DNA from: Sitta carolinensis
Taxonomy: Eukaryota; Chordata; Aves; Passeriformes; Sittidae
Assembly (NCBI GenBank): GCA_032173965.1
Contig: CM063287.1
Location: forward strand, 4,035,859-4,099,858
Direction of reading: 5' to 3'
Length of the DNA: 64,000 nt
Shown: positions 35,059 to 46,149 of the stretch, in pieces
How the letters are laid out: each line of letters opens with the position of its first letter
Position numbering within the stretch: position 1 is the stretch's first letter
The notes under the pieces: generated by a model
The model's input: the letters and a program-made list of their open reading frames with translations, nothing else
Databases searched by the model: none
Told to the model about the DNA's origin: nothing
Translations under genes and position numbers: made by a program

Positions 35059-38000
35059 CTGTGGGGTTCTTCATTGTGGAGAGAAGGGGGAAAAAGAAAG
35101 GAAAGAAAAGAAAGGAAATTACATTAATTATCACATGCCTGTCTTCTGAAACAAGATCTTTAATGTCTCTGGCTGCAATACCAAACTATAGTAGGAAAAT
35201 GAGAGATTCCCAGGCAGGCTTTTCCACTGCAGCTCTTCCCACCCTTTAGGGAAGAGGCTGGCATTAATTCAGGATTATGTGTGGAAGTGACCTTGCCCTG
35301 CTGAGCCTGTAACCAGTCCTATCACTCAGTGCCACCAGTTTGGTGCCGGAGGGAAGATCCTGATTTTATCTGTGCAGGTGGGACCAGGTGTTGGCTCACC
35401 TACACTAGTTCTCTCTAATTCAAATTAAACATCATCTGCATATTGCTCACTTTTGTCAGGCCAGTTTGGGTGAGGTGGCTGAGCCTTGTGCAAAGTTTCC
35501 CTTGCAATTTGCTCAACTCCCCATTTGTTTAATTTGCTGGCAGTTCTCTGAGCTGCCAAAATGCTGATTTGTTTAGCAAAGGGTGAATGCTTTGAGAATG
35601 GAGAAATGGAAGGTATTATATTAAGCACAAAGCAAATTAAATACCCTGCATATCCACAGGCCACCTGTATTTCAGTTTCCTGCCTGAATTCTGGACACAG
35701 TCCTTCCTTCAGTCTAGCAGATGGAGTGGAATGTGGCATCTGTGTGTTCCTCCCTATCCCACCTTTGGATCCAATTCCACAGCTGGCTGCAGGAAAGGGC
35801 TTTCCACCAGCTACAGAAGTTGCCTTACCCTCTTTCTCCCACTCAAGTCCCTCAGCAGCAGCTGTGCCATGTGGGAAGGTCATGCCAGACCCGTTCCCAT
35901 GGGGATTTTTCCCAGTCCCTCTGCTTGAATCAGGAATATTCGCTGCACAGGGGCTCTGGTGCTCCCATATAACCACTCCTGCACCCCCAGCCCCCAGCTT
36001 GATGGAAAAGGCCACCAATGGAACACATTCTTAGAGAGTCTGGTTTAGACTCTGTCATTAGACTCCTTTTTCCTTCATACCCCAAATTTTTATCTGCTTT
36101 TCTAGTCACTGGGTGTGGCTCAAACCCTCTTTGCGAGGACAGTGATCATCACAGGCTGTCACTATTACACACACCTTCCAGAGGGGAAATTTATGCCCCC
36201 ATGTATGTAAAACCTCCTATCTTTGCTGTTCTAAGTCTGGAATCCAGCTACAGTTGTTTGGGTTTTTTTCCGTGGATTCCAGGAGTTGAAAGCAGGATTT
36301 ACTCCTTGGTGGCAATTCTTGTGAGACTTCCCAAGAATCCAAGTATAAAATCTTATTACTTATGACTGTGCTGCCTAAGAAGCTGGCCAGGTGAAAGTGC
36401 AAAAAGCATCTTTCCCTGGACAAACAGCACAGGCTGCCAAGGTGGCCAAAAAGAGCCAAGAAAATTGATTTCAGTGGTACCTCAGTCTCCTGCAAGCTTC
36501 CTTTTGCTCCTCTTCTCCAGCACTCTGGAGATGAGCTGCAGTGCACAGAAAATATAGAACTGCAGCTGCTCCTAAGTAATCCTCAGCTTAGAGGAACTAT
36601 CTAAATAATCACTGCCAAGTCTTTTGGATCTTTCAGCTTCTGTGGTTTGCTTAAGGGGAGTGAAAACACCCTGAAAGCTGCTCTAAAGCAAAGCTGAGGA
36701 ACCTCAGAAACACCTAAAATGAGTAGACCATGAGTAAGTAACACAGAAAACAGCCCAACAAAAACTCCTGGGTCACTGGTGTGTACTAGCATTTCACTCC
36801 AGAAGTTTTTTTTCCCAAACATCCTTGTTGAAAAGTTATTTTCCAGTCTCCCCATCTCAAAATGTGCCAGATCCATGTGAGCCTGTAATTCCTTGCCAGG
36901 CTGGAGAAATGAAGCTGAACTAATGCAATGATTTTTGGACATCAACGATGCTTTGAGTGTCCCCAGGTGAGTTTTACTCAGTGCTCTCACCAGCAGCACT
37001 GGGCTTGCCTTCTGCAACATTCCGACCCAGCCACGGACACAGCTGCTCTTCAGGCATGGATAATTCTAACATAAATCCCAGCATCTCCAAAAGCAATTCT
37101 GCAGGAGGCAACGGCAGATTTCAAAAAACTTTTCCAAAGTTCATCTGAATCCAGCTGGGAGGGAGAATTGTAATTTGCCAGGGTTTAGGAGCACTTTGCT
37201 TTACTCCTGTCTTACAAGTGCATGAGCAGGCTTTCTGCTTTGGCAGGTGAGCCGTGCTGAACTGCGGCTGGGCTCCAGCTCACATTCCTGGATTTGGCAG
37301 AACCAAGTAGGAATCAGCACTGAATATTTTTTCAGTGGCACTTAGATCTAAATGTTCCTAAAAAGGCTGAAGAAGATCATTATGTGCTGTCACTGCAAAA
37401 AGAAGCAAAGAGCAATGTGTTTGGAGCAGCATGGACCCAAGGTCTGATTTAAACCCATCTAAAACCTCCTTTTCTAACAAATAATGACCTGGGTGGGAGC
37501 TCAGGTTTTATGCAGCCTCTCTAAAATGCACTGCTTTGCTGCCCAAAGAAATTGGAAGTTTGTCCCAAGCTCCCCCGGAGCTGTTAGGCAGCAGGATCAG
37601 CTCTCCAGGCTCTGCTTGCATTGAGTCCATCTGTCACAACTCCTGGGTTTGGGAACTGCCAGAGCAGTCAACTTGTAAAGCACCACCAGCACCAACTTTT
37701 GCAACTAAAACCATAAGGCTGCTTTATTGTTACATCAACACCACAGGGACACAGAATTCACGCTCATATTTAACACAGTAGAATCATCATTCCCAATTAC
37801 TGTGGAGCAGCTGCAGAATTTTACTTGTAAAACTCCAATTTCCACTTTAATCCCAACGGGTTTTCTGGGTTTAGAGAACCAAAAACTGAAGGAGACAGGA
37901 CTGTGGCCTTAACCCCAAGCCCCAGAGCAAAGCCCTGCTCTCAGCTGTGAGTGCAGCAGAGCCAGGACAGTGCCTTTGTACCAGCCCTCTGCCAAAGGTG

Positions 38001-38110
38001 ACACAATGTTCTAACTGACTGCATAAAACATGGAGATAATCAATGGAAGGGTGATTTTGTTTTCAAATCTTCTGACAGCAAGATAAAGACCATGTCTAAC
38101 AAGGTCCTGT

Positions 38111-38195
38111 CATAGAATCATCCAGGTTGGAAAAGACCTCCAAGATCATGGAGTATGACCTGTGACCCATCTCCACCTTGTCACCCAGTCAATTA
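38111..38195 (-). mobile_element. CR1 LINE 3' tip
   Basis: CATAGAATCATCCAGGTTGG, then AAAAGACCTCCAAGATCATG: the complement of a CR1 3' end, truncated after about 85 bp. Confidence 0.82.
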
Positions 38196-38265
38196 ATTCC
38201 TCTTAGCTACATGAAAAGCCACCACAGGGCTCTGCAATTGTCTTTACATCTTTAGGAATGTGAAA

Positions 38266-38525
38266 CCACAGAATCCCAGGATGGTTTGAGTTGAAAGGGA
38301 CCTTAAAGCCCATTCAGTCCCACCCCCTGCCATGGGCAGGAACACCTTCCACTACCCCAGGCTGCTCCATGCCCGTCGAGCCTGGCCTTGGATACTTCCA
38401 GGGATCCAGGGGAAGTCCCAGCTTCTCTCTGGACATGTCCATCAATGCTTGATTTCTACACCTGGGACCAGGTTGGAGTGGGAGGTAAAAGCCTCTCTTC
38501 ACCCCTCCTTGTCCATCCTGCTCCA
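38266..38525 (-). mobile_element. CR1 LINE, 5'-truncated, diverged
   Basis: Reverse CR1: CAGAATCCCAGGATGGTTTG, CTGCCATGGGCAGGAACACC, then GATACTTCCAGGGATCCAGG. Beyond about 38410 the match becomes weak, so the right end is uncertain. Confidence 0.8.
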
Positions 38526-39235
38526 ACGCCCTTTGTCCCTGTGTTTAGGCAGAAGGTTCTCTTTGCTGCTCCCTTTGCCTCCACACAAATCCTTCTGCTT
38601 CCTCCTACCCCTTACCTTCTTACCTCAAGGAGCATCAAGTCCAACTCTTGTCTCTTAACAGGACAGCCCTAAGAATCCCACCCTGTGCCTGAGAGCATTG
38701 TCCAAACTCCATTGATACTGAGGGTCCTTCAGGGCTCAGCATCATTAGAATCCTCAAGGAGAACTCCAAGCTTTTTAACTCATCTTCATCACCAAACCCA
38801 GCTCACCTTCCATTCAAGTGAAGTAAAAACACACAGCAATTTCATATAATAAAGTTTCAGTTAAAGTAACTCCGTTAATGAGTTTGACTCTGCTGACAGC
38901 AGGAATGTGACTTTGCATGATTTAGCATCATCTTTGAAACCCCCTGTTTAAGTCACCAGTTTGATGTTCTCATACTCCAAAAAACATCTCAATTTACTTC
39001 CTCTCCTCATATATCTATTCAATTATTGCTACCCTATCACCTGGCACCATCACTGAATGACAACCTCAGTTACATTTAATGAACTTTCACTTTTCCCCAG
39101 CACAGATGAAAACTCCAGCTCCTACTTCTCTACAATTATTTCCTATAATACCATCACTGAAAACAATTTGGTACCCTTCATTGTGACATTCAGCCCTGTG
39201 TGGTGGCTGAGCAGTTTGTCAGGGCTGTGTAATTT

Positions 39236-39680
39236 ACAGAATCCCAGGGTCCCTGAGGCTGGAAAAGCCCTGCCAGCCCCTGGAGCCCACCCTGTGCCCC
39301 GTGCCCACCTTGTGCCCAGCCCAGAGCACTGAGTGCCACCTCCAGCCCTTCCCTGCACACCTCCAGCCATGGGCACTGCAACCCTCCCTGGGCAGCCCCT
39401 GCCCAGGCCTGAGCACCCTTTCCAGGCACAAATTCCTCCTGCTGGCCAAGCTCAGCCTGCCCTGGCACAGCTTGAGGCCGTTTGCCCTTGTGCTGTCCCT
39501 GTGCCCTGGCAGCACAGCCCGACCCCCCCGGCTGTGCCCTCCTCTCAGGAGTTGTGCAGAGCCAGCAGGGCCCCCCTGAGCCTCCTCTGCTCCAGCCTGA
39601 GCCCCTGCCCAGCTCCCTCAGCCCCTGCTGGGGCTCCATTCCCTTGCCCAGCTCTGTTCCCTGCCCTGCACACGCTCAAT
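39236..39680 (-). mobile_element. CR1 LINE, 5'-truncated
   Basis: One of the longest copies of its subfamily: ACAGAATCCCAGGGTCCCTG through GCACAGCCCGACCCCCCCGG to TGCTGGGGCTCCATTCCCTT. Its open frames on both strands recur in every copy and are not genes. Confidence 0.92.
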
Positions 39681-40848
39681 GTGTATCTCAGAGTGGCTCA
39701 GAAATCCCTGCAGCTCCAGAGTAGGCCACCAACAAATTCCAGAGCAAATTCCACCGAGTCAGGGTATCCTAGACCAGAACTGGCAGCAGCCACTGCCACT
39801 GGGTGTCACAGCTCTGTATTAATCCAGTATTGCATAATCCTGGGGCTGTGCATTCGAAGTCACCCAGCTCCAAAGTGGTTCATCAGTTCAACCTCAGCAA
39901 AGCCCACAGTGAAATGTTAATTGTGCCCCATCTGCTCCCACTGCAGCTCAATTCAGTGCCCTGAAAATCAGAAGTAGTGTTTAACCTGATTAAAACTCCT
40001 CAAAAATAAACTAAGCACCAAGAAAATGGAAAAGAATTCATTGTGTAAACGCAGGAATCAAACCCAGAGATCAAGGGATCTCCAGTATGAAGTCGTAAGT
40101 GATTCAGCTGGCTAGACAATTCTAAAGTATTTTAAATATATACATTTATCAAATTCTTTAGCCATTTCTGCAGCACAGTGCACATTCTAAGGAATATATA
40201 TGTTGTACACACCTGGAGAATTAAAGGCACCCACCTTGTGTTCCTTTAAGCTGGCCTGAAGTCAGACTCCAGTCATTATCAAGCATTCCTGAATAAAGTA
40301 ATTCAGCCATCACTTTTTTGGAACTGCTGCTCAGCTGGGAGAGCTGCTCTAGTGCACAGTGTGAGTCAGAAGAAGGAATGGAGGGAAGAACCTGCTGACA
40401 GCCTTGTGTCTTCAGCCATGTCAGAAAAGTTTGGAGAAGGCTGTGTGCTGCATGGAAGCTCCCAGGGTACTCCTTGGCTGCATTTTTATGGATATAATCT
40501 TATCTGGATTTCTCCCAGGCACAGGGAGAGGCAGGCAGCTGTCCTGGCAGCTACATCCTCGACAGTGGCTAAACCAGCACAGAATCTCCACCCTGGTCTT
40601 AACAAAGCCAAGCTCCTCACCACTGACTAACCCTGACGTGTCACACCCCACACACTCCATCCTTACTCAAGGAAAAAGAAATATCCATGATAATCCAGGC
40701 TTAAAATCCTAAAATCTCCTGCTGGTCGTGTGGTCCATTGGAAAGAATCCCTGGTGAAGGTATTGGAACTGCCACCTCTGTGCAGTGTCTGAGGCTATTC
40801 CCAAGGTTTATGGCATGTTCCCAAATATTTGATCACCTTCAGCTAACA

Positions 40849-41035
40849 CAGAATCCCAGAATCCCAGAGTGGTTTGGGTTGCAAGGGACCTCAAAGCCCA
40901 TCCAGTTCCAAAACCCTGCCATGGGCAGGGACCCCTCCCACTGTGCCAGGCTGCTCCAAGCCCCGAAGTCCAGCCTGGCCTTGGGCACTGCCAGGGATCC
41001 AGGGGCAGCCCCAGCTGCTCTGGCAAGTCAGGCTG
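40849..41035 (-). mobile_element. CR1 LINE, short fragment
   Basis: CAGAATCCCAGAATCCCAGA, GTGGTTTGGGTTGCAAGGGA, then the core. It is cut off abruptly after CCCAGCTGCTCTGG. Confidence 0.9.
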
Positions 41036-41190
41036 AGAGATCCAAAAATGCACCATGGGCTGTGATCCCACCATCACCATCACCCCCCTAAAACACAGCA
41101 AGGTCACTGGAGAGCAGTTTTGGCATTCTCAGCAAATACCAGTAATACCTGTGTAAAAAAGATGGAACAGGAAGGACTTTTGACACTTAC

Positions 41191-41331
41191 TTTTGGAGGG
41201 GACTCGCAGGTTGGATCTCACCACCTGCAGGGAGTCTGCCTGCACTCGGAGCTCATAACTTTGGACACTTTCATAGTCCAGAGGCTTTTTCACAGAGATC
41301 ACTCCCGTTCTGTTGTTAATGGCAAACACAT
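41191..41331 (-). CDS. PCDH15: Protocadherin-15(-like) exon, second half of EC10
   Basis: 141 bp: two bases, 46 codons, then one base. The acceptor is CTTACAG and the donor GTAAGT. The translation is (D)[40 protein letters not shown] and YELRVQA are the classic cadherin strand E to F signatures (LDRE-like and Y-L-V-A). ADS stands in place of a full DxD Ca2+ site. One sequon (NRT) is visible. The last base, A, joins GT of the next exon to encode Ser. The frame is intact. EC10 packs against EC9 and EC11 in the lower tip-link ectodomain. Confidence 0.92.
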
Positions 41332-41449
41332 CTGTAAGCCAGCAAAAACACAGGAATTTTATGAGGTGTAGGGATTTTCAATGTCCATGGGTTTTATTTT
41401 GGGGATGACACAATTCTCTGACACTGCCAAGCAAGTCATTCCCTCTCTG

Positions 41450-41492
41450 CCCCTTTCCCTCCCTCCCTCCCTCCCTCCCTTCCCTCCCTCCT
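41450..41492. repeat. (CCCT)n microsatellite
   Basis: About ten CCCT units with a TTCCC slip. Confidence 0.95.
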
Positions 41493-41581
41493 CAGGCTAC
41501 CCCTTGTAGCTCATCTTTGAAGGTATTTTTAAGGAGCAGAGCAGCTGGATCTACCTTGCTACTGGGATGACCAACCCAACA

Positions 41582-41660
41582 TCACAGAATCATGGAATAT
41601 CCTGAGCTGAAAGGGACCCATAGGATCAGGGAGTGCAACTCCCTGCACAGGACTTGAGTA
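41582..41660 (-). mobile_element. CR1 LINE 3' tip
   Basis: TCACAGAATCATGGAATATC, then GAGCTGAAAGGGACCCATAG: a reversed CR1 tip of about 80 bp. Confidence 0.82.
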
Positions 41661-42058
41661 CAAATGGAAGGATGGGACAAGACAAAGAGCCCACTCTCAC
41701 AGAAAGGAGGATGGGATGGGGGATTCTTCACATCCCTTCCAGTAATTCTGTGTTATTTTGTCAAGATGTCCAGGTGGATCACAGAGAGTATCCCAGCAGG
41801 ATATTTTGTTTGGATGTCAGGCTCTAATCCAATATTTGTTACAGCATGGCTCAGTCTATAATCCCTTAAACCAGATTTTTGAGCAAGTATAACTCCATCA
41901 AAGCTATTTAAGTTTTTATTTCAATGTGCCATGGACTCACACTATGTGGCATCCATGGGAATTTTCACATCAGTGAGAATTATATTCTTGTAATTTTTCA
42001 AATTAATCTGATCTTTAGCTTATCTCCTTTAGCTATCTTTAGCTTGATAATGGTAGCT

Positions 42059-42395
42059 ACAGAATCATAGAATGGTTTGGGCGGGAAGGGACCTCAAAGC
42101 CCATTCAGGGCCACCCCTGCCATGGGCAGGGACACCTTCTACCATCCCAGGGTCTCCAAGCCCTGTCCAGCCTGGCCTTGGGCACTGCCAGGGATCCAGG
42201 GGAAGCTTCTCTGGGCACCCTGTGGCAGGGCCTCCCTACCCTGCCAGGGAACAATTCCTTCCCAAAATCCCATCTACACTTCTCTGTTCCAGCTTGAAGC
42301 CACTCCCCTTATCCTGTTCTTTATAAAATGTCCCTCTCCAGGTTCCTTGTAGGTCCCTTCCAGCCCTGGAATTCCCTCCTGCTTGTCCAGCTGAG
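42059..42395 (-). mobile_element. CR1 LINE, 5'-truncated
   Basis: AGAATCATAGAATGGTTTGG at the tip, then TGCCATGGGCAGGGACACCT and CTGCCAGGGAACAATTCCTT, ending near CAGCCCTGGAATTCC. Confidence 0.9.
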
Positions 42396-42407
42396 TTGGG
42401 ATTTCAC

Positions 42408-42456
42408 CTCGATGATCTGAGAGTTCTATTCCAATCTTAATTATTCTGTGATTCAC
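42408..42456 (+). mobile_element. CR1 LINE 3' tip in opposite orientation
   Basis: GATGATCTGAGAGTTCTATT, then CCAATCTTAATTATTCTGTG: a forward CR1 3' end directly beside the reversed CR1. The two may be separate insertions or a rearranged one. Confidence 0.7.
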
Positions 42457-42474
42457 CTCAGAGCTTTACTTCTC

Positions 42475-42805
42475 TACAGTCTGGTTCTTTCAGGCCTTCA
42501 GCTTCTGAGTTTCTAAAGCTCATTTTCCCTGATGTTTTGGCTTGCTGAAGCTTGTTCCCATAGCCTGAACATAAACATCAGGATTGTTTCTGTAACAACA
42601 CTCATGTTTGGAATTCTTTCTGTGGGAGGGATTTCTTTTGATGTCCCTGGTTTGACCAATGTGGGTGAAGGGGTTGCTCTTTCTTTTGCCAATCACAGTG
42701 GTCTGTGGCAAAATGTATAAAAGGGAGTGATCCCTTGGAGTCAGATTCATCTCTCCAAGCTGTTTTTGGAGAAATTCGTGTTGTGCATTATTCATCACAG
42801 AGACA
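42475..42805 (+). mobile_element. LTR, family A, copy 4, with leader remnant
   Basis: Starts TACAGTCTGG and ends CACAGAGACA. It has CCAAT in GCCAATCACAGTGG and TATAAAAG at 42716. Unlike the other copies it continues into TCTGGTGACCTCGATGTGAT (42806-42825), the position and look of a retroviral primer-binding site and leader, so this copy keeps a little internal sequence. No coding region follows. Confidence 0.85.
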
Positions 42806-42897
42806 TCTGGTGACCTCGATGTGATTGCAGCCACAGGAACAAAGTGAAGAATCATATCCTTTTTTTTTTGAGAAACAAGATAAGTTGTTTGAAAAAA

Positions 42898-42946
42898 CAG
42901 AGCTCTAGAAACTCAGAAGCTGCAGGCCTGAAAGACCCAGACTACA
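42898..42946 (-). mobile_element. Inverted 5' fragment of LTR family A
   Basis: CTCTAGAAACTCAGAAGCTG, then CAGGCCTGAAAGACCCAGAC and TACA: the reverse complement of the first roughly 50 bp of the same LTR family. It is 92 bp beyond the end of copy 4 and 100 bp from the donor of the first EC10 exon. Confidence 0.82.
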
Positions 42947-43045
42947 TGTCTGCACACTTTCCTGCAGATCTCTGGTGCACCCACCAGGCTCCCCGTAACC
43001 ACAGGACTGAAATATTAATATTAATGTTAATATTGTCACACTTAC

Positions 43046-43154
43046 CCTCTTCATTCCCTGACACAATGGAGTACACGACTGTCTGGTTCAAGGCAGCTGC
43101 GGTGACAACGACCACTACGGTTCCCTTTGGGGCACTTTCACTCACTGGGGGGGT
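43046..43154 (-). CDS. PCDH15: Protocadherin-15(-like) exon, start of EC10, with a one-base frameshift
   Basis: The acceptor is TTCTGCAG and the donor GTAAGT. The exon is 109 bp. Read from its second codon on, it gives [10 protein letters not shown], then [19 protein letters not shown], plus one base that the next exon completes to Asp. This is clearly the first half of EC10, with one sequon (NQT). To stay in frame with the previous exon (ending TAC AG) and the next, it should be 110 bp. It starts with A followed by seven C, and an eighth C would give the expected Arg-Pro-Pro-Pro. As written, the spliced frame meets TGA within four codons. The shift lies in a homopolymer, so a sequencing or assembly error is the simplest explanation. 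A real deletion, perhaps polymorphic, cannot be excluded. An inverted LTR fragment ends about 100 bp beyond the donor. Confidence 0.85.
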
Positions 43155-43689
43155 CTGCAGAATGGAACACAGGGTTTGGGTTACGTTCCTGAACAGCAGA
43201 TTATTGAAACTTATTCCTTGGGTTAGTAGTTCCTCCATCTATTAGGCTGCCGAGGGATCTGTTATGAAGGAAAATATTATTAATGCAAAACCCACTGAGA
43301 AGTCCAACAGAGAAGAGGTGACAACGTAAAGATCTAATGATTCCTGGATCTGAGAAGTGGGAAAACAGGAAATAAGGAGGAGAAACAGGAACCACCACAG
43401 ACTAATAAATCGGAACTAAAAGACAAAATTGATCTTTTCTATATATGTTTTATATAGATCTCTTTTAGAATAGATCTTGAATATATTCAAGTCTACTAAG
43501 AAAACTCAGTAATCTCCCAGAAAATCATGAGAAAATTCATACTTGCCTTAAATAAGAATCACTTTGGGGTCACCTCCACAGAAATTTCAACTCTTCGCTA
43601 AAATCCAAAAATTTTCCTGCCAACACATTTTAGTACTAAAGCCCAAGATGTTTTTCAGGAAGTGAACTGCAACCCAAGGCTACCCAACC

Positions 43690-43866
43690 ACTGGCAGGGT
43701 GGGCAGCCCTGGCACAGGGTGCCCAGAGCAGCTGGGGCTGCCCCTGGATCCCTGGCAGTGCCCAAGGCCAGGCTGGACTGTGGGGCTTGGAGCAGCCTGG
43801 GACAGTGCCCATGTCCCTGGATGGGCTTTGAGGCCCTTTGAACCCAAATCATTCCATGACTCTGTG
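43690..43866 (+). mobile_element. CR1 LINE, short 3' fragment
   Basis: Begins inside the core at CTGGCAGGGTGGGCAGCCCT and ends TTGAACCCAAATCATTCCAT. Confidence 0.9.
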
Positions 43867-44042
43867 CTGATATCTTTAAACCAGCAATCCAAACAATTTT
43901 AACAAGGAGAAGTGAGAGGCTTGAGCTCATCTTAAATCCTCCACAGATTTTCTTCCTGGCACGCAATGGTTGAATTCATGCTTCAAACTCTCCAAAATAA
44001 ATTTAAAGGAATTTTTGACACTCATCCATGAATGTAGATGTT

Positions 44043-44063
44043 TGTTTTTTTTTTTTTTTTTAA
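44043..44063. repeat. Poly-T run
   Basis: About 20 T after TGTTTG. Simple sequence. Confidence 0.9.
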
Positions 44064-44227
44064 TGTATTATGCAGATATTTTCAATTTTTAAAAATTACA
44101 CTCATTTGATGGATAACAAAATAAACACCAGATCAGGATCTGCTCAGAGAGGCTCCTGAGTCTGAAGATCGGTTGTGCACTGATCTTCATAAGTCTGGAC
44201 AGAATCTGCAGCTGCTTCCTTCCAGAG

Positions 44228-44357
44228 AATATCATGGAGGTATTTGGAAGACTGAAAGGCACCTGGGGCCATGGTCCAGTGGTGGCCCTGGCAGTGCTGG
44301 GGGAACAGTTTGATGATCCTGGGGTCTTTTCAGGCCTAAATAATTCTGTGATTCCAT
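44228..44357 (+). mobile_element. CR1 LINE 3' end
   Basis: TATCATGGAGGTATTTGGAA, CAGTGCTGGGGGAACAGTTT and CAGGCCTAAATAATTCTGTG mark a forward CR1 tail. Confidence 0.8.
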
Positions 44358-44439
44358 GAATATTTTATCACTTCCCCCTTTCATCTTCCAGGTGGTTTCC
44401 AAATCCTTCCCCCCCACCCCACATTTTCCCACTCTAAAG

Positions 44440-44602
44440 GCAGGGAATGGGCACAGCCCCGAGGCTGCCAGAGCTCCAGGAGTGCTGGGACAACGCTCTC
44501 AGGGACAGGGTGGGATTGTTGGGGTGTCTGTGCTGGGCCAGGACCTGGATCAGTGATCCTGTGTGTCCCTTACAATTCAGGATATTCCATGATTATGTGA
44601 AA
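44440..44602 (+). mobile_element. CR1-like 3' fragment
   Basis: GGCACAGCCCCGAGGCTGCC through CTGGGCCAGGACCTGGATCA to TTCAGGATATTCCATGATTA. It looks like the forward counterpart of the divergent subfamily at 23778-24020. Confidence 0.7.
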
Positions 44603-45799
44603 GTTGGAACTCTAGGACACAATCCCAACTGTCGAAACCAAACTTTTCCGTCAAGAAGTGTCCAATCTTCCTTGAACTCTGCTTTACAAACTTATTGATT
44701 CTGCTGGAATCAATATTGCTTCAACCTTCCTAGAAAAATTTAGAGATAATGAATATATGGAATTAAGTTTTGGATCATGCAATATAGCAGTGATCTCCTC
44801 TTTTTTGCACTGATGGAAAAATCCCCTTTTACTCAAACACACATGCACGGAACAGATTCCTCTGCTCCCACCATTCTGTCTCAGTGGTTGGAATAAAATT
44901 CCTTGTTGCTCCTTAATTTATTAAGCTCTAAAACCATTGCTGTGATTTTTAATGTGCATTTTACCAACACAAATGCTAATCTTAGGGATTAAAAAGCTGC
45001 CAAAATGCTGGGAAAGACGGGGGAAAGAGCTGCCAAAGCTGGAAGCATTTAATGCTGGAGTTATTTTGATGAGGTCAGAGAGGAAAATGCCCTTTTTATG
45101 CTGCATTATAGATGACGTTGTTTTCTTTGTCTTCTAAACGGGTGGGAGTGGAACAAAAGCCTGTATTTAATTCCCAGCACAATTCCAGGGTATTTCTGCA
45201 GTGGGAATGACCTTATAGCTGCCTCTGCCAGTGCTGAATCCAATGGATTGATAAATCAATAATAATTAGTGAGAGGTTTTGTGTTTGCTCTGGAGGAGGG
45301 GCAGAACAGCCCCCTCCCCCAAGGTAATTGTAATGATTTCATTCCCTTTCTTTAATTCCATGGATTGGGAACCACAGGAGCAATGTGTCAGCTGGAGTAA
45401 AACACCCAGCCCATCCCTTCAGAGCATTTCTCTGGATTGTGGAGAACCAAAACAGCAAAAGATGGAGCATCCAGCTTCCTGCATCCTGCACTTTATCCTG
45501 TGTTTCCAGCTCTAATAACCTTTCCAAGGGAATAAATTCCTTATTTTCCAATGTTTGAATGACTACGATGGAAAATGGTGCTTTTCTTCCAACATATTAT
45601 TTGAAGGTGTTTTAGGGAATAGGCAAAGGTGTTTCTAGGCCATAATTTAGCATCACTGGATGATAAAAGCTGGAATTTTGTGGAAAGAGGAAAGCAGGAG
45701 AATCCAGCCCAAGCTACCCTGAAAAGGATTAGAAAACCTCAGTGGGAGGGGAAGGGAATTTCTGTGAGCTCAACACTACTGGGGGGCAGAGAGGGTGAA

Positions 45800-46110
45800 G
45801 GGATTGGTGTGTCACTGTCACACAGGAGGATTGGTGTGTCACTGTCACAGGGTAGGATTGGTGTGTCACTGTCACAGGGTGGGATTGGTGTGTCACTGTC
45901 ACAGGGTAGGATTGGTGTGTCACTGTCACAAGGCGGATTGGGTGTGTCACTGTCACACAGGAAGGATTGGCGTGTCACTGTCACAGGGTGGGATTGGTGT
46001 GTCATTGTCACACAGGCAGGATTGGTGTGTCACTGTCCACAGGGATGGTTAGTCAGGAATTGGTGTGTCACTGTCACACAGGGTGGGATTGGTGTGTCAC
46101 TGTCCCCTGG
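45800..46110. repeat. Minisatellite, about 28-bp unit, about 11 copies
   Basis: Units built on GATTGGTGTGTCACTGTCAC plus AGGGTGG or ACAGGAG. The copies between 45803 and 45960 are regular, and later ones carry small insertions and length changes. Open frames reading IGVSLSQGG or its antisense are repeat artefacts. Confidence 0.95.
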
Positions 46111-46149
46111 GGTTGCTGTCTCTGTCTCCAGCCCGGTGCTCACTCCACA

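Larger units (their letters stand above)
33301..41190 (-). other. Intron between EC10 and EC11 exons
   Basis: 7.9 kb. It holds CR1 pieces at 33438-33843, 38111-38195, 38266-38525, 39236-39680 and 40849-41035, a 21-bp minisatellite at 34177-34281 and the GC-rich repeat copy at 34829-35058. A 197-residue open frame on the minus strand (36018-35425) overlaps a 157-residue one on plus. Neither resembles a family I know and both look fortuitous. Nothing recognisable lies in 33850-34175, 34285-34825, 35115-38105, 38530-39230 or 39685-40845. Confidence 0.6.
41332..43045 (-). other. Intron within EC10
   Basis: 1.7 kb, almost entirely repeats: (CCCT)n at 41450-41492, CR1 pieces at 41582-41660, 42059-42395 and 42408-42456, and the LTR composite at 42475-42946. 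The stretch 41665-42055 shows nothing recognisable. Confidence 0.65.

Noticed and set aside
39333..39920. 195-residue proline-rich open frame, and the same frame at 9817, 33536, 46065 and 58358
   Set aside because: It recurs in every copy of one CR1 subfamily, antisense to the LINE, and carries no known domain.
43130..43154. Alternative acceptor after the C run that might mend the frame
   Set aside because: Using the AG at the end of the C run gives AGT GAG TGA, which still stops. No other AG close by restores the phase.
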